From: Flavobacteriales bacterium UBA1494
Lineage (GTDB): Bacteria > Bacteroidota > Bacteroidia > Flavobacteriales_E > Vicingaceae
NCBI GenBank assembly: GCA_905182175.1
Contig: CAJJAT010000027.1
Coordinates: 1-64,000 of the forward strand
DNA: 64,000 nucleotides
Reading direction: 5' to 3'
Every line of letters starts with the position of its first letter. Positions within the stretch are counted from its first letter, which is position 1. Below are positions 8,072 through 16,093 of this stretch, piece after piece. A program made the translations under genes and the position numbers. The notes below the pieces were generated by a model, which saw only the letters and a program-made list of their open reading frames with translations, ran no database searches and was not told where the DNA came from.

Positions 8072-9333
8072 TTATATCCTAACCCCAATTATGCAGACAT
8101 CATCAATCTGTTTTTCATCACCTTTCCAATTGGCAAAGGCTCCTTTCAATTTTTGATCTTGTTCCTTCATCGGCAAGTGACAAATAGACAAGACATACTC
8201 CCTTAAATTTTTCATCATAAACCTTTTACCTTTTGGTCCACCAAACTGATCCTGAAATCCGTCTGTTAACGTGTAGATCAAATCTCCTTTTTTAGTTTCA
8301 AACTCTCCTCCTAAAAATGGAAGATAGTCATTCCTATGTTTTCCAACTGGCATTTTCTCAGGTGAGATGACCGTCATCTCACCCTCCCTTACGATCCAAA
8401 TAGGATTTTGAGCTAAGGTGTAGGTGATTTTATTATTTTCAAAATCAAAGCAAACAATGGAAGCACCCATTCCATCTCTGCCGCCCTCAGAGCTGCCGTC
8501 TTTTTTCAGTCATTCAACAATTGTTTTACGACAATCGTTAAAGATCACAGCTGGATTGCACAACTTGTCTTTGAAAGCAGATTCAATTGAGGTGATGTTT
8601 AGTATGCTCATAATAGCACCTGAGACTCCATGTCCTGTGCTATCCCTATTGACCATTGCAAAATTACCGTTATTGAGTTCTCCTGCCCAATAAAAATAAC
8701 CACTTACAATATCTTGGGGTTGAAATAATACGAAGTAATCTTTTAAATTTTGATCCAATAGAGCCTTAGTTGCTAAAAAACTACGTTGTATTCGCTCTGC
8801 ATAAATAATGCTATCTGTAATTTCTTCATGCGATTCTTGAACAATATCTTTTTGCTTAGAGATTTCCTAGTTTTTTAACAATAAATCTTTCGTTGCTGAC
8901 CCAACCTCTTTTTCCTGTTTGTTTTGTGTTTCCTTCAATTTTCTTGTACGCCATCCAACTATCCATACAACTAATGCAATAGCCATTATACCAAAAGCAA
9001 ATCGAGCCCACCACGTGTGCCACCAGGGCGGGTAGATTGTGAATTCATATAAAAATGGTTCGCTCCATTCACCGCTTTCTCCAATGGCCCGAATTTTAAA
9101 AACAAAATCTCCATAAGGCAGATTACGAAGATCTGCTTTTGATTCAAAATTAGGCGGGCTCCAAGATTTATTTAGGCCTTGTAATAAATAACTAAATAGC
9201 CTCCTCTAGGATTGGCTTTAATACTTTGAGCTTGCGAAAATATTGGCAGTTGAATTTCCTGGTCTTGCTTGTTGTTTCTAAATGCCAATAAAAACAAAAT
9301 AGGAAAAAGACAGTGTAGTTTGACCTTCTCCAT
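8072..9333 (-). pseudogene. Relic of a sensor with Y_Y_Y domain, membrane helix and SpoIIE/PP2C phosphatase domain
   Basis: Read on the minus strand, the segments line up as one former protein. From ATG 9333 come a signal-like start MEKVKLHCLFPILFLL and a short tail that ends at TAA 9172-9174. In another frame follow a Y_Y_Y domain end (RNLPYGDFVFKIRAIGESGEW), PPWWHTWWARF plus a membrane helix, a coiled coil, and a SpoIIE-type phosphatase domain ending DDVCIIGVRI. In-frame stops occur at TAG 8867-8869 and TGA 8510-8512. The metal-binding aspartate of the VSGDFYW motif has become Tyr (VSGYFYW). The beta-propeller that normally precedes Y_Y_Y is missing, consistent with a large internal deletion near 9190. 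It is a dead gene. Confidence 0.85.
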
Positions 9334-9340
9334 TTACTCT

Positions 9341-9379
9341 ATTTACCTAGTAATTTACAGTGTAAATTACTAGGTAAAT
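9341..9379. promoter_or_regulatory. 39-base palindrome: perfect 19-base inverted repeat with a one-base centre
   Basis: The left arm ATTTACCTAGTAATTTACA (9341-9359) is the exact reverse complement of the right arm (9361-9379), with one G between them. No T-tract follows on either strand and the loop is too small for an ordinary hairpin, so it is not a standard terminator. It lies eight bases upstream of the relic gene's start codon and downstream of paaI. That position suits an operator for a dimeric repressor or a remnant of a mobile-element end. No regulator was identified. Confidence 0.7.
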
Positions 9380-9525
9380 GCATCGAATAAATGACGGAGT
9401 TTAAGCTTTAAATGGGTCTAATTTTTACTTTATTTAAAATAGCACCCACTTCAGAGTAAGGGTCAGAGGACATAGATTTATCTGCAACAAATTACAATTC
9501 GATACGTAACGTACTAAGTAGAGAT

Positions 9526-9966
9526 CTATACTTCAATCAGATGTTCTTTCGAAGTCCGATAGACAGTTCCCCTGAAAAAATAGAAAGGTGTTTCATGCCC
9601 TTTGCAGGTAATTACTACATCAATGTCAGCTTTTTTATTTCCCAAAGAAATAACCTGAGCTTTGGCAGTCAGTACATCCCCTATTTTTGCTGATTTGGAA
9701 TAAGACATATTTCCATTAATCAAAGGAGAAATTAGACCGTAAGAATTAGAAGCAAAAGCCAGAGCCGAATCTGCCAAAGAATAGGCCATTCCGCCATGTA
9801 ATGTTCCAAAACCATTGAGCATTTCTTTGCGCACTTCCATCTCTAAAATACAATGACCTTCTTCAATTAGAATTGGTTTTATCCCCAACCACTGAGAGCA
9901 GAAATCATTCTCCATCATTGAGTCGTAAACTTTTTGGGCTTTGTTTTTCATAAGAAATGACTTCAA
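9526..9966 (-). CDS. paaI: PaaI hotdog-fold acyl-CoA thioesterase
   Basis: The 146-residue protein has the PaaI pattern: MLNGFGTLHGGMAYSLADSA with the HGG turn (H57-G59) and catalytic Asp near 66, followed by FASNSYG and a last strand FYFFRGTVYRT. PaaI hydrolyses phenylacetyl-CoA and its ring-hydroxylated forms, relieving CoA trapping. The position within 10 kb of paaZ and paaJ supports the assignment over a generic 4HBT thioesterase. The start could be ATG 9966 or the second Met at 9951; the first is used. Confidence 0.88.
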   Translation of the reverse strand: MKSFLMKNKAQKVYDSMMENDFCSQWLGIKPILIEEGHCILEMEVRKEMLNGFGTLHGGMAYSLADSALAFASNSYGLISPLINGNMSYSKSAKIGDVLTAKAQVISLGNKKADIDVVITCKGHETPFYFFRGTVYRTSKEHLIEV

Positions 9967-10080
9967 TTAAAATTGACTAAAATGATAAAATATTTATGAA
10001 TAACTAAAATTTTTACTGCCATTACTAAAACTGCAAATCTGACTAATCTATGTCAATAGAATTATTTCTTTTTTGCATTC

Positions 10081-10504
10081 ATGCTTTTAACGATTGATGA
10101 AAAAATTATAAATAATTCTTACATCTGCTTCATTGTAGCTTGTGAAGACTAGCTGTCCAACCATTCTAAATCAAGTATACTTCACGCCAATAAATAGATT
10201 CACTTGCTTCAGCCTTACAAATCCTAATTTTATTCCGAAATCGGCTGCGATTATGCCTCTATTTTGCCTCTCAATATCCTACTCCTAAACTTGTTAAAGA
10301 TTCCATAAGTTGATTCTTAATAATTCAAGTTTCATTAGATTTTGGGAGTTCTGGTAACGACCTAATTACATCTATTGCAAGATCTCCAGTTCTTTTCTCT
10401 AGAGCTCTTCTAAACTTTTTTTTCTCTTTCCATAATTTGTGAATTTCCTTATTTCACAATACATAGGCACTCCAAAATTCTAGGTATTTTACTATTTCAG
10501 TCAT
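10081..10504 (-). pseudogene. Decayed four-helix bundle (S23/IVS-type) protein gene
   Basis: One minus-strand frame from ATG 10504 reads MTEIVKYLEFW and continues to the family core: RTGDLAIDVIRSLPELPKS, IIKNQLMESLTSLGVGY, a short EAK segment, FRNKIRICKAEASESIYW, and a last helix ending FFHQSLKA. At least seven stop codons interrupt it, for example TGA at 10325-10327, yet the reading frame is kept throughout. That is the mark of an old gene decaying by substitution. Many stops sit where the family has Arg or Gln, as expected from C-to-T changes. It belongs to the variant with the GDLAIDVIR N-terminus, so it is a distant cousin, not a copy, of the gene at 666-1034. Confidence 0.8.
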
Positions 10505-10614
10505 TTCAACATTCAGTCTTTCTACAATTCCAGACATTTTAAAATCCTAAGCATTTCAACACTCTACAATTCTAGAAACTTCCAAATCCCATTCATTTCC
10601 AAATCCCCCACTCG
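10505..10614. repeat. Degenerate CATTTCAA / ATTCTAGAC spacer repeat
   Basis: The plus strand shows a loose tandem pattern of about 20-25 bases: CATTTCAACATTCAGTC, ACAATTCCAGACATTTTAAAA, CATTTCAACACTCTACAATTC, CATTCATTTCCAAATC. The same word types occur at 7790-7975. The repeat fills the space between the decayed gene and the conserved protein at 10615 and carries no gene. No structure is visible in the remaining spacer 9967-10080. Confidence 0.45.
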
Positions 10615-11091
10615 CTACACCAGCTTGATGTGCCAACTTTCATTCACAGGAACTTCCCATTTCGTTTCAAAATCGCCTTTAGTTCCTATTAAGTTATTAA
10701 AGACAGTTGTTTTTTCATTTAACTCCCCTTTCTCCAAAGCAGTTTGAAAGTCAGCCATTGCCATCATTTTAACATCCGAACCAGATTTATACGTCAAATT
10801 CAAACGATCAAATAAATCTAGGTGATACTCTTTTTCAATTTCTTTTATAAAACGAACGGAAGAATCAATTGAACAGCCGGAAGCTTTCACCTGGCTTTCA
10901 TCAGCAAAAAGCACAATAAACTGATTGTAAAATACCTCGAAAGCTGCTTGTAAATCAGAGCCGTGTGCAGCCCATTGATCAATGAATTTAGAAGCATACC
11001 TGCTAATTTCAGTTACTTCTGTATCAGTTAGTCTTCGGTTAGATTGGTAAATCCAAACTCTGCTGTGGTCTGCTAATTCTTTGTAATTCAT
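10615..11091 (-). CDS. Conserved Flavobacteriia protein of unknown function (often mislabelled ABC transporter ATPase)
   Basis: The 158-residue protein has no signal peptide, membrane helix or Walker motif. A recognisable core NRRLTDTEVTEISRYASKF, then QWAAHGSDLQAAFEVFYNQF, and ASGCSIDSSVRFIKEIE with a conserved cysteine near 83 is shared by many Bacteroidota proteins found beside the Fe-S/MCE/amidase block. Databases often call them ABC transporter ATPase, but nothing in the sequence supports that. The conserved location suggests a job tied to envelope lipid transport or the adjacent redox proteins; this is inference. Confidence 0.75.
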   Translation of the reverse strand: MNYKELADHSRVWIYQSNRRLTDTEVTEISRYASKFIDQWAAHGSDLQAAFEVFYNQFIVLFADESQVKASGCSIDSSVRFIKEIEKEYHLDLFDRLNLTYKSGSDVKMMAMADFQTALEKGELNEKTTVFNNLIGTKGDFETKWEVPVNESWHIKLV

Positions 11092-11208
11092 AAAACATTT
11101 TTTTCAAAGGTACTGAATGATGTTTTCTTCGAAAACCAAAGTATATGATACAAAAAAAGGATGCTTTCGCTTCCCTCTTTTCCATTTTTTTTGAGTTATT
11201 TCTTATCC

Positions 11209-11233
11209 ACTTCGACTGCGCTCAGCAAGACAA
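11209..11233. repeat. CTTCGACT...CTCAG dispersed repeat, copy 1
   Basis: The 25-base string CACTTCGACTGCGCTCAGC plus AAGACAA lies 23 bases before the stop of the Fe-S gene. It shares CTTCGACT, GCTCAG and the GACAA end with copies at 40245-40269 and 58888-58980. It is non-coding and short, as expected for a REP-like intergenic repeat. Confidence 0.7.
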
Positions 11234-11255
11234 AAAATTAATTGAAATCAATTGA

Positions 11256-12047
11256 TTACAATCCGTTGCCTTCTACAATCAATTCTGCAAGATCATATAC
11301 TTTAAGCGTTTCTTCTTTTTCTTTGTTTTTGACACCGTCAGTCATCATGGTCATACAAAAAGGACAGCCAACTGCAACAATGTTCGGACTGGCTTCTACC
11401 ACATCTTCCATTCTTTCAATGTTCACTTCTTTGGTGCCTGGTTCTGCTTCTTTAAACATCTGTGCGCCTCCTGCACCACAACAAAGTCCTTTCGACTTGC
11501 AGCGTTTCAGTTCAACCAATTCAGCATCCAACTCCTGCAATAGAGCTCTTGGAGCCTCGTACTCTCCATTCCCTCTGCCTAAATAACACGGATCATGAAA
11601 AGAAATTTTCTTTCCTTTGAACTTTCCACCTTCTATTTTGAGTTTGCCTTCCTCCATCAACTTTTGTAGAAATTGAGAATGGTGCATCACCTCATAATCC
11701 CCTCCTAAACCAGGGTATTCATTTTTTAAGGTGTTAAAACAGTGAGGACAAGTCGTCACAATCTTTTTGACTTCATAATTATTTAAAACTTGAATATTAG
11801 TCATTGCTTGCATCTGGAAAAGGAATTCATTGCCTGCTCTTTTTGCGGGGTCTCCTGTGCAACTTTCCTCTGTACCAAGAATTGCAAAGTTTACTCCAAC
11901 ACTGTTTAATATTTTCACAAAAGCCCGAGTAATCTTTTTCGCTCTATCGTCGAAACTACCTGCACAACCTACCCAAAATAAGACTTCAGGCTTCTCTCCT
12001 TTGGCCGTTAAATCAGCCATTGTATTTACGTTTAAAGTATCGCTCAT
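11256..12047 (-). CDS. (Fe-S)-binding protein with CCG domains, HdrB/GlcF-like
   Basis: The 263-residue soluble protein carries two cysteine-rich CCG-type modules. The first has C28 in FWVGCAGS, C63 in EESCTGD and C100/C103 in CPHC. The second has C154 in HDPCYLGR, C189/C190 in GLCCGAGG and C228/C231 in GCPFC. These bind the unusual [4Fe-4S] clusters of the heterodisulfide-reductase HdrB and glycolate-oxidase GlcF families. The membrane Fe-S partner is at 12475-13797, separated only by a HAD gene. Together they look like a membrane-linked oxidoreductase passing electrons to or from quinone; the donor is unknown. Confidence 0.85.
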   Translation of the reverse strand: MSDTLNVNTMADLTAKGEKPEVLFWVGCAGSFDDRAKKITRAFVKILNSVGVNFAILGTEESCTGDPAKRAGNEFLFQMQAMTNIQVLNNYEVKKIVTTCPHCFNTLKNEYPGLGGDYEVMHHSQFLQKLMEEGKLKIEGGKFKGKKISFHDPCYLGRGNGEYEAPRALLQELDAELVELKRCKSKGLCCGAGGAQMFKEAEPGTKEVNIERMEDVVEASPNIVAVGCPFCMTMMTDGVKNKEKEETLKVYDLAELIVEGNGL

Positions 12048-12053
12048 AGTTTT

Positions 12054-12485
12054 TTATCTTTTAAACACTTCAATTGTTTTTTCTTGTTTTACTAAATCTG
12101 TAAATTTTCCGTTAAATCGAGTCGCCTTTACCATGTGGTTGTCTATCCAATGATAGTTTCCCCCTCTTGGCTTACCCATTAATAAAGCATGGTATTTGAA
12201 TCCGTTTTCATTCAACCACTTTTCAGTAACCTCACGGTGCTCCTCTGTTCTTGATGTAAAGTAAGTAATCACATGTCCATCGTCGAACCACTTGTTGGTT
12301 GTTTCCAAAGCATCAGGGTACAATCTTGCGGTAGCCATTCTTTCAGGCTCCTCATTCGGAATATCATCACATATAGTTCCATCAATATCAATCAAGTAAT
12401 TTTTACAGTCATTTGCTAAAACCGGACTTAATAATTTACCTCCCTGCTCTACTTCTTTGAGCTTTATCTCTTTCTTATTTTTCAT
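12054..12485 (-). CDS. HAD-superfamily phosphatase-like protein
   Basis: The 143-residue protein shows HAD motif I LIDIDGTICDD with nucleophile D33 and general acid D35, a motif II threonine/serine in YFTSRTEEHREVTEKW, and a basic loop GKPRGG followed by WIDNHMVKATRF that may supply motifs III and IV. It has no cap domain of note, so it belongs to the small sugar- or nucleotide-phosphatase types. It starts within the end of the Fe-S gene upstream (11-base overlap) and ends six bases before the next. Its substrate is not evident. Confidence 0.78.
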   Translation of the reverse strand: MKNKKEIKLKEVEQGGKLLSPVLANDCKNYLIDIDGTICDDIPNEEPERMATARLYPDALETTNKWFDDGHVITYFTSRTEEHREVTEKWLNENGFKYHALLMGKPRGGNYHWIDNHMVKATRFNGKFTDLVKQEKTIEVFKR

Positions 12486-13797
12486 TTATCCAATTTGCTC
12501 TGTCAGTTTGCGAAAACTGCCACGGTGCACCATTATTTTCAATATTTGTTAGCATACCCGCTAACTCCGAAGGAACTTTAGATTCCTCCATAACTAAACT
12601 TCTTCGCATGTCCATAATAATGGACAATGGATTTAATTCAATCGGACAGGCATCTACACATGCGTTACAAGTTGTGCAAGCCCACAGTTCTTCTTCTGAA
12701 ATAAAATCACCCAAAAGCGATTTGCCATCTTTGTGTTCAACGCCATTTTTATCAATACCTTTTCCGACTTCCTCTACTCTGTCTCTGGTATCCATCATTA
12801 TTTTTCTCGGGGAGAGCAATTTTCCAGTTTGACTTGCAGGACATTGCTCTGAACATCTTCCACATTCAGTGCAGGAGTATGCGTCCATTATTTGCTTCCA
12901 ATTTAAATCGGTTACGTCTTTTGCTCCGAATCTTTCAATAGGTCCTTCAGGTTCCGCAGGCACTGCATACGGATCTGCGTCGGGATCAAACATCATTTCA
13001 ACCTCTTTTTTTACAGAATCCATGTTATCAAATTCTCCTCTAGGTTTTAGTTTCGAGTAAAAAACCGATGGAAAGGCCAACATGATGTGGAAATGTTTTG
13101 AGTACGGTAAGTAATTCAAGAAAGCCAGTATTCCCAGTATATGAAACCACCAAGTTGACCGTTCAAGTAAAACCAAAGTTCCTGTGGAAAGGCCTTCCAA
13201 TACGGGTACTAAAAATTGGCTTATTGGATATGACCCCGCAACTACATAATGCTCTACACTGCGGACCTGCAAAATTTGATCGGCTGCATTCATGTTCAAA
13301 AAAGCTCCCATTAATAAAACTTCAACAATCAGAATAATGTTTGCATCTGTTTTAGGCCATCCCAACATTTCCTTCATCCCGAATCGTTTAATTGTCATAA
13401 AATTTCTTCTAACAAAGAAGACAGAAATCGCAATTAAAACAAGGAATGCTAGTATTTCAAATGAACCAATCAAGAAATCATAAAAGCCACCAAGAGGTTC
13501 AGCGAAAATTCGATGTGTTCCAAAGATTCCATCAATAATAATCTCTAAAACTTCAATATTGATAATAACAAATCCAGCATAAACAACAATGTGCATCAAG
13601 CCTGAAACTGGCTTCACTACCATTTTTGACTGTCCGATGGCAACTAGCAGCATCTTTTTCCAACGTTCAGCTTTGTTGTCAGAAAGATCCACATCTCGTC
13701 CTAAATTAATGTTTCGGATAATCTTTCTTAAATTCTTCGAAAAGAGAAATACCGCAGCACCAAAGGCTACTATAAATAATATATTTTCTATACCCAT
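12475..13797 (-). CDS. Membrane-anchored 4Fe-4S dicluster protein, HdrC/NarI-like
   Basis: The 440-residue protein has an N-terminal membrane part with about six hydrophobic helices (around 3-20, 62-90, 108-130, 152-170, 188-212, 216-232) containing histidines such as H69 and H219 that could bind heme b. The cytosolic tail carries two ferredoxin clusters, CTECGRCSEQCP (C309, C312, C315, C319) and CTTCNACVDACP (C374, C377, C380, C384). The layout is that of HdrC fused to a NarI/HdrE-like cytochrome. It would form a complex with the CCG protein at 11256-12047. This block beside MCE and amidase genes is common in Bacteroidota. Confidence 0.85.
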   Translation of the reverse strand: MGIENILFIVAFGAAVFLFSKNLRKIIRNINLGRDVDLSDNKAERWKKMLLVAIGQSKMVVKPVSGLMHIVVYAGFVIINIEVLEIIIDGIFGTHRIFAEPLGGFYDFLIGSFEILAFLVLIAISVFFVRRNFMTIKRFGMKEMLGWPKTDANIILIVEVLLMGAFLNMNAADQILQVRSVEHYVVAGSYPISQFLVPVLEGLSTGTLVLLERSTWWFHILGILAFLNYLPYSKHFHIMLAFPSVFYSKLKPRGEFDNMDSVKKEVEMMFDPDADPYAVPAEPEGPIERFGAKDVTDLNWKQIMDAYSCTECGRCSEQCPASQTGKLLSPRKIMMDTRDRVEEVGKGIDKNGVEHKDGKSLLGDFISEEELWACTTCNACVDACPIELNPLSIIMDMRRSLVMEESKVPSELAGMLTNIENNGAPWQFSQTDRANWINEK

Positions 13798-13823
13798 TTT
13801 AGTATGTTATAAAATCAATTTTA

Positions 13824-14795
13824 CTATTCTGATTTGTCCTTTCTTCCAAATATAGAAAAATGCACATATCGTTCAGGATTTAAGCGCATGTCAAGCATTA
13901 ATTGATCCAGATCATAAGCAGCTGCTTCTAAGTTGTTGTATAATGTATCGTTGTTCATTAACGCTCCCAAAGAACCTTCGCCGTTATTTATCTTAGTCAT
14001 TAATTCAGCCACCTCTTGCATTGCAACAGATGCGTTATTTACAGTTTGCTTCAAATTAGCTCCTGCTAAAGAATCACTAATCATCTTTAAATTTGTTAAA
14101 GTTTGATCTAACTTTTTATTGTTATTTTCAAAGTTCTGAGTAATGGATTCCACATTGGAGAATATACGCTGTAAACTTTGTCTATTCTCGTTTACCATCG
14201 CATCCGCATCTTCCATGGTTCTTTTAAAAACCTCTAGAGACTGCTTTATGTTCGTAATACTTGACCCAATATCTGCTTGCGCCTTGGTATTAAAGATAGA
14301 TTTTACAGTTGTTATTGCAGAATCGATAGAGCCAATTAAATCTTCAGCTTTCCTCTTCAAAGGTGCTATCTGCTGATTTACGGCATCTTGCAATGAGGCT
14401 TCAATTGAAGAATTTAAAGTATCTAAATTTGAAACTATGATTGTACTTTCTCCGACTTCTAAGTTAATCGCTTTTCCTCCTAAAAATCCATCACTAAATA
14501 TGGCGGCTCTAGAATCTTTAGGTATTTTTATAAATGTCTCAGTGATTGAAAATTGAACAATTAAATTTCCCGAAAAATCTTTCGCAAAATCTACACTTTC
14601 AACCTGCCCAACCTTATTGCCGTTGTACATTACTGGATTTGTTCTAGATAATCCCCCAACATTGCTGTAAACAGCAAACAGCTTTACATTGTTATCAAAA
14701 ATATTTTTACCCTTCAAATAATTCGCACCCCAAATAGAAAGGAAGATGCAGAGTAACATTACCCCACCTATTTTTACTTCTTTGCCTACTTTCAT
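13824..14795 (-). CDS. MCE/MlaD family lipid-transport protein
   Basis: The 323-residue protein has one N-terminal membrane anchor (about 10-27), then an MCE domain (about 37-117: AVYSNVGGLSRTNPVMYNGNKVGQV ends the first half), and a long alpha-helical/coiled-coil region. It ends in a conserved NNGEGSLGALMNNDTLYNNL motif repeated in MCE proteins of this phylum. MlaD-like hexamers carry phospholipids across the periplasm with an ABC transporter; that transporter is not in this window. The gene starts 13 bases after the amidase gene ends, so the two are probably one transcript. Confidence 0.88.
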   Translation of the reverse strand: MKVGKEVKIGGVMLLCIFLSIWGANYLKGKNIFDNNVKLFAVYSNVGGLSRTNPVMYNGNKVGQVESVDFAKDFSGNLIVQFSITETFIKIPKDSRAAIFSDGFLGGKAINLEVGESTIIVSNLDTLNSSIEASLQDAVNQQIAPLKRKAEDLIGSIDSAITTVKSIFNTKAQADIGSSITNIKQSLEVFKRTMEDADAMVNENRQSLQRIFSNVESITQNFENNNKKLDQTLTNLKMISDSLAGANLKQTVNNASVAMQEVAELMTKINNGEGSLGALMNNDTLYNNLEAAAYDLDQLMLDMRLNPERYVHFSIFGRKDKSE

Positions 14796-14808
14796 TCTGC
14801 TAAATTAA

Positions 14809-16005
14809 TTATTTATCTGCCTTTAAAAGCTTAACCGCTTCTCCAACTGCAATTCTCTTTCCATTATGAAATGCAACTACAAATGAATCATCATATCCGT
14901 TATCTTTTACTTTTTGTTGAAGTAAATTGGCCTCTTCCCACGTTTTTTCAGACCCATAAGTATATCGAAACAAGCCACCTGCTTCGTAATATTCCACTCC
15001 TTCTAGACCATTAAAATTTTCTGGTACTATTTTTACTTTATTGGCAGTTGTTGCCAATTGCACTTTAAAAAGAAGACCTGGTTCTTTGGACAGTTCAGAT
15101 TTTTTATTTTCTGTTTCTGTTTTCTCTAATTTCTTTGTTACGTCTTTCCCAATTTCTTGCTTTGGTTCAATTTTTTCCTGTGAATCTTCTGTTATACTTT
15201 CTCCTACCATTGACTGAGAAACTGATTCTACTTCAGATTTATAGGTTTTAAATGCTCTATAGACTGCAGATGCTAAATAGTCTTGACCAAGTTCAGATAA
15301 TAAGAATTTTTCTTCTGCGGGATTTGAAATAAACCCAGTTTCTACCAGTACGCTCGGCATAGTAGTCTGATGTAAAACTAAAAAGTGTTCCATTTTTACT
15401 CCACGATCTTTTCTCCCTACCCGATCTCTAAATTGTGCTTGAATCTTTTCGGCAAAAGCGACACTTTGCTCTTGATACGCACTTTGTGACAGCGTAAACA
15501 TAATATAAGACTCAGGTGAATAGGGATCAAATTGCTGGTACTTTTCTTCGTAATTGTCCTCTAAAAGTATGACTGCGTTTTCACGTTGTGCAGCACGTAA
15601 ATTTGCATCAGTCTTGGCATTTCCCATGACATACGTCTCCGTCCCAAAAGCACTTTTATTGTTGTTCGAATTCGCATGAATGCAAATAAACAAGTCAGCT
15701 TTGGCTTGGTTGGCAATGTGCGCTCTTTCCTGTAACTCTACAAAAACATCCGTTTTGCGAGTATAAATAACGTTCAAGTCAGGATAAAAATCTTCTAAAT
15801 ACTTTCCCAATTTTAGAGAAACTGCAAGCGCAACATCTTTCTCTTTTCCTTTTGAGCCTAGACTCCCAGGATCCTTACCTCCATGACCTGCATCGATAAC
15901 TACCGTTCTAAGCTTGCCAAAAAAATCATTTTTCGTCTGCCCATAGGAAAACTGGAACAAAGTCATGACAAGTATTATTGCAAGTAATTTCACTCCATAC
16001 ATCAT
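14809..16005 (-). CDS. N-acetylmuramoyl-L-alanine amidase with C-terminal SPOR domain
   Basis: The protein has a signal peptide (MMYGVKLLAIILVMTLF, then FSYGQ). An Amidase_3 domain follows with the zinc residues of VVIDAGHGGKDPG, KEKDVALAV, IHANSNN and the catalytic VLVETGFISNPAEE. A low-complexity Lys/Glu linker leads to a SPOR-like peptidoglycan-binding domain ending FVVAFHNGKRIAVGEAVKLL. It cleaves the amide between MurNAc and the stem peptide. I set the start at Met 16005 (or 16002), because a longer frame to 16152 would put 49 residues in front of the signal peptide. The divergent lptD begins 88 bases away. Confidence 0.9.
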   Translation of the reverse strand: MMYGVKLLAIILVMTLFQFSYGQTKNDFFGKLRTVVIDAGHGGKDPGSLGSKGKEKDVALAVSLKLGKYLEDFYPDLNVIYTRKTDVFVELQERAHIANQAKADLFICIHANSNNNKSAFGTETYVMGNAKTDANLRAAQRENAVILLEDNYEEKYQQFDPYSPESYIMFTLSQSAYQEQSVAFAEKIQAQFRDRVGRKDRGVKMEHFLVLHQTTMPSVLVETGFISNPAEEKFLLSELGQDYLASAVYRAFKTYKSEVESVSQSMVGESITEDSQEKIEPKQEIGKDVTKKLEKTETENKKSELSKEPGLLFKVQLATTANKVKIVPENFNGLEGVEYYEAGGLFRYTYGSEKTWEEANLLQQKVKDNGYDDSFVVAFHNGKRIAVGEAVKLLKADK

Positions 16006-16093
16006 AGTTTGAAAAGAGTTAATTTTAAATAATTTAATTAGCTTTGGCACTGAATTTGACAGTAGGTTTCTATACAAAAATAGCATTATAACG

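Noticed and set aside
10615-11091. ABC transporter ATPase label for the 158-residue protein
   Set aside because: No Walker A, signature or Walker B motif is present; the label is a common database error.
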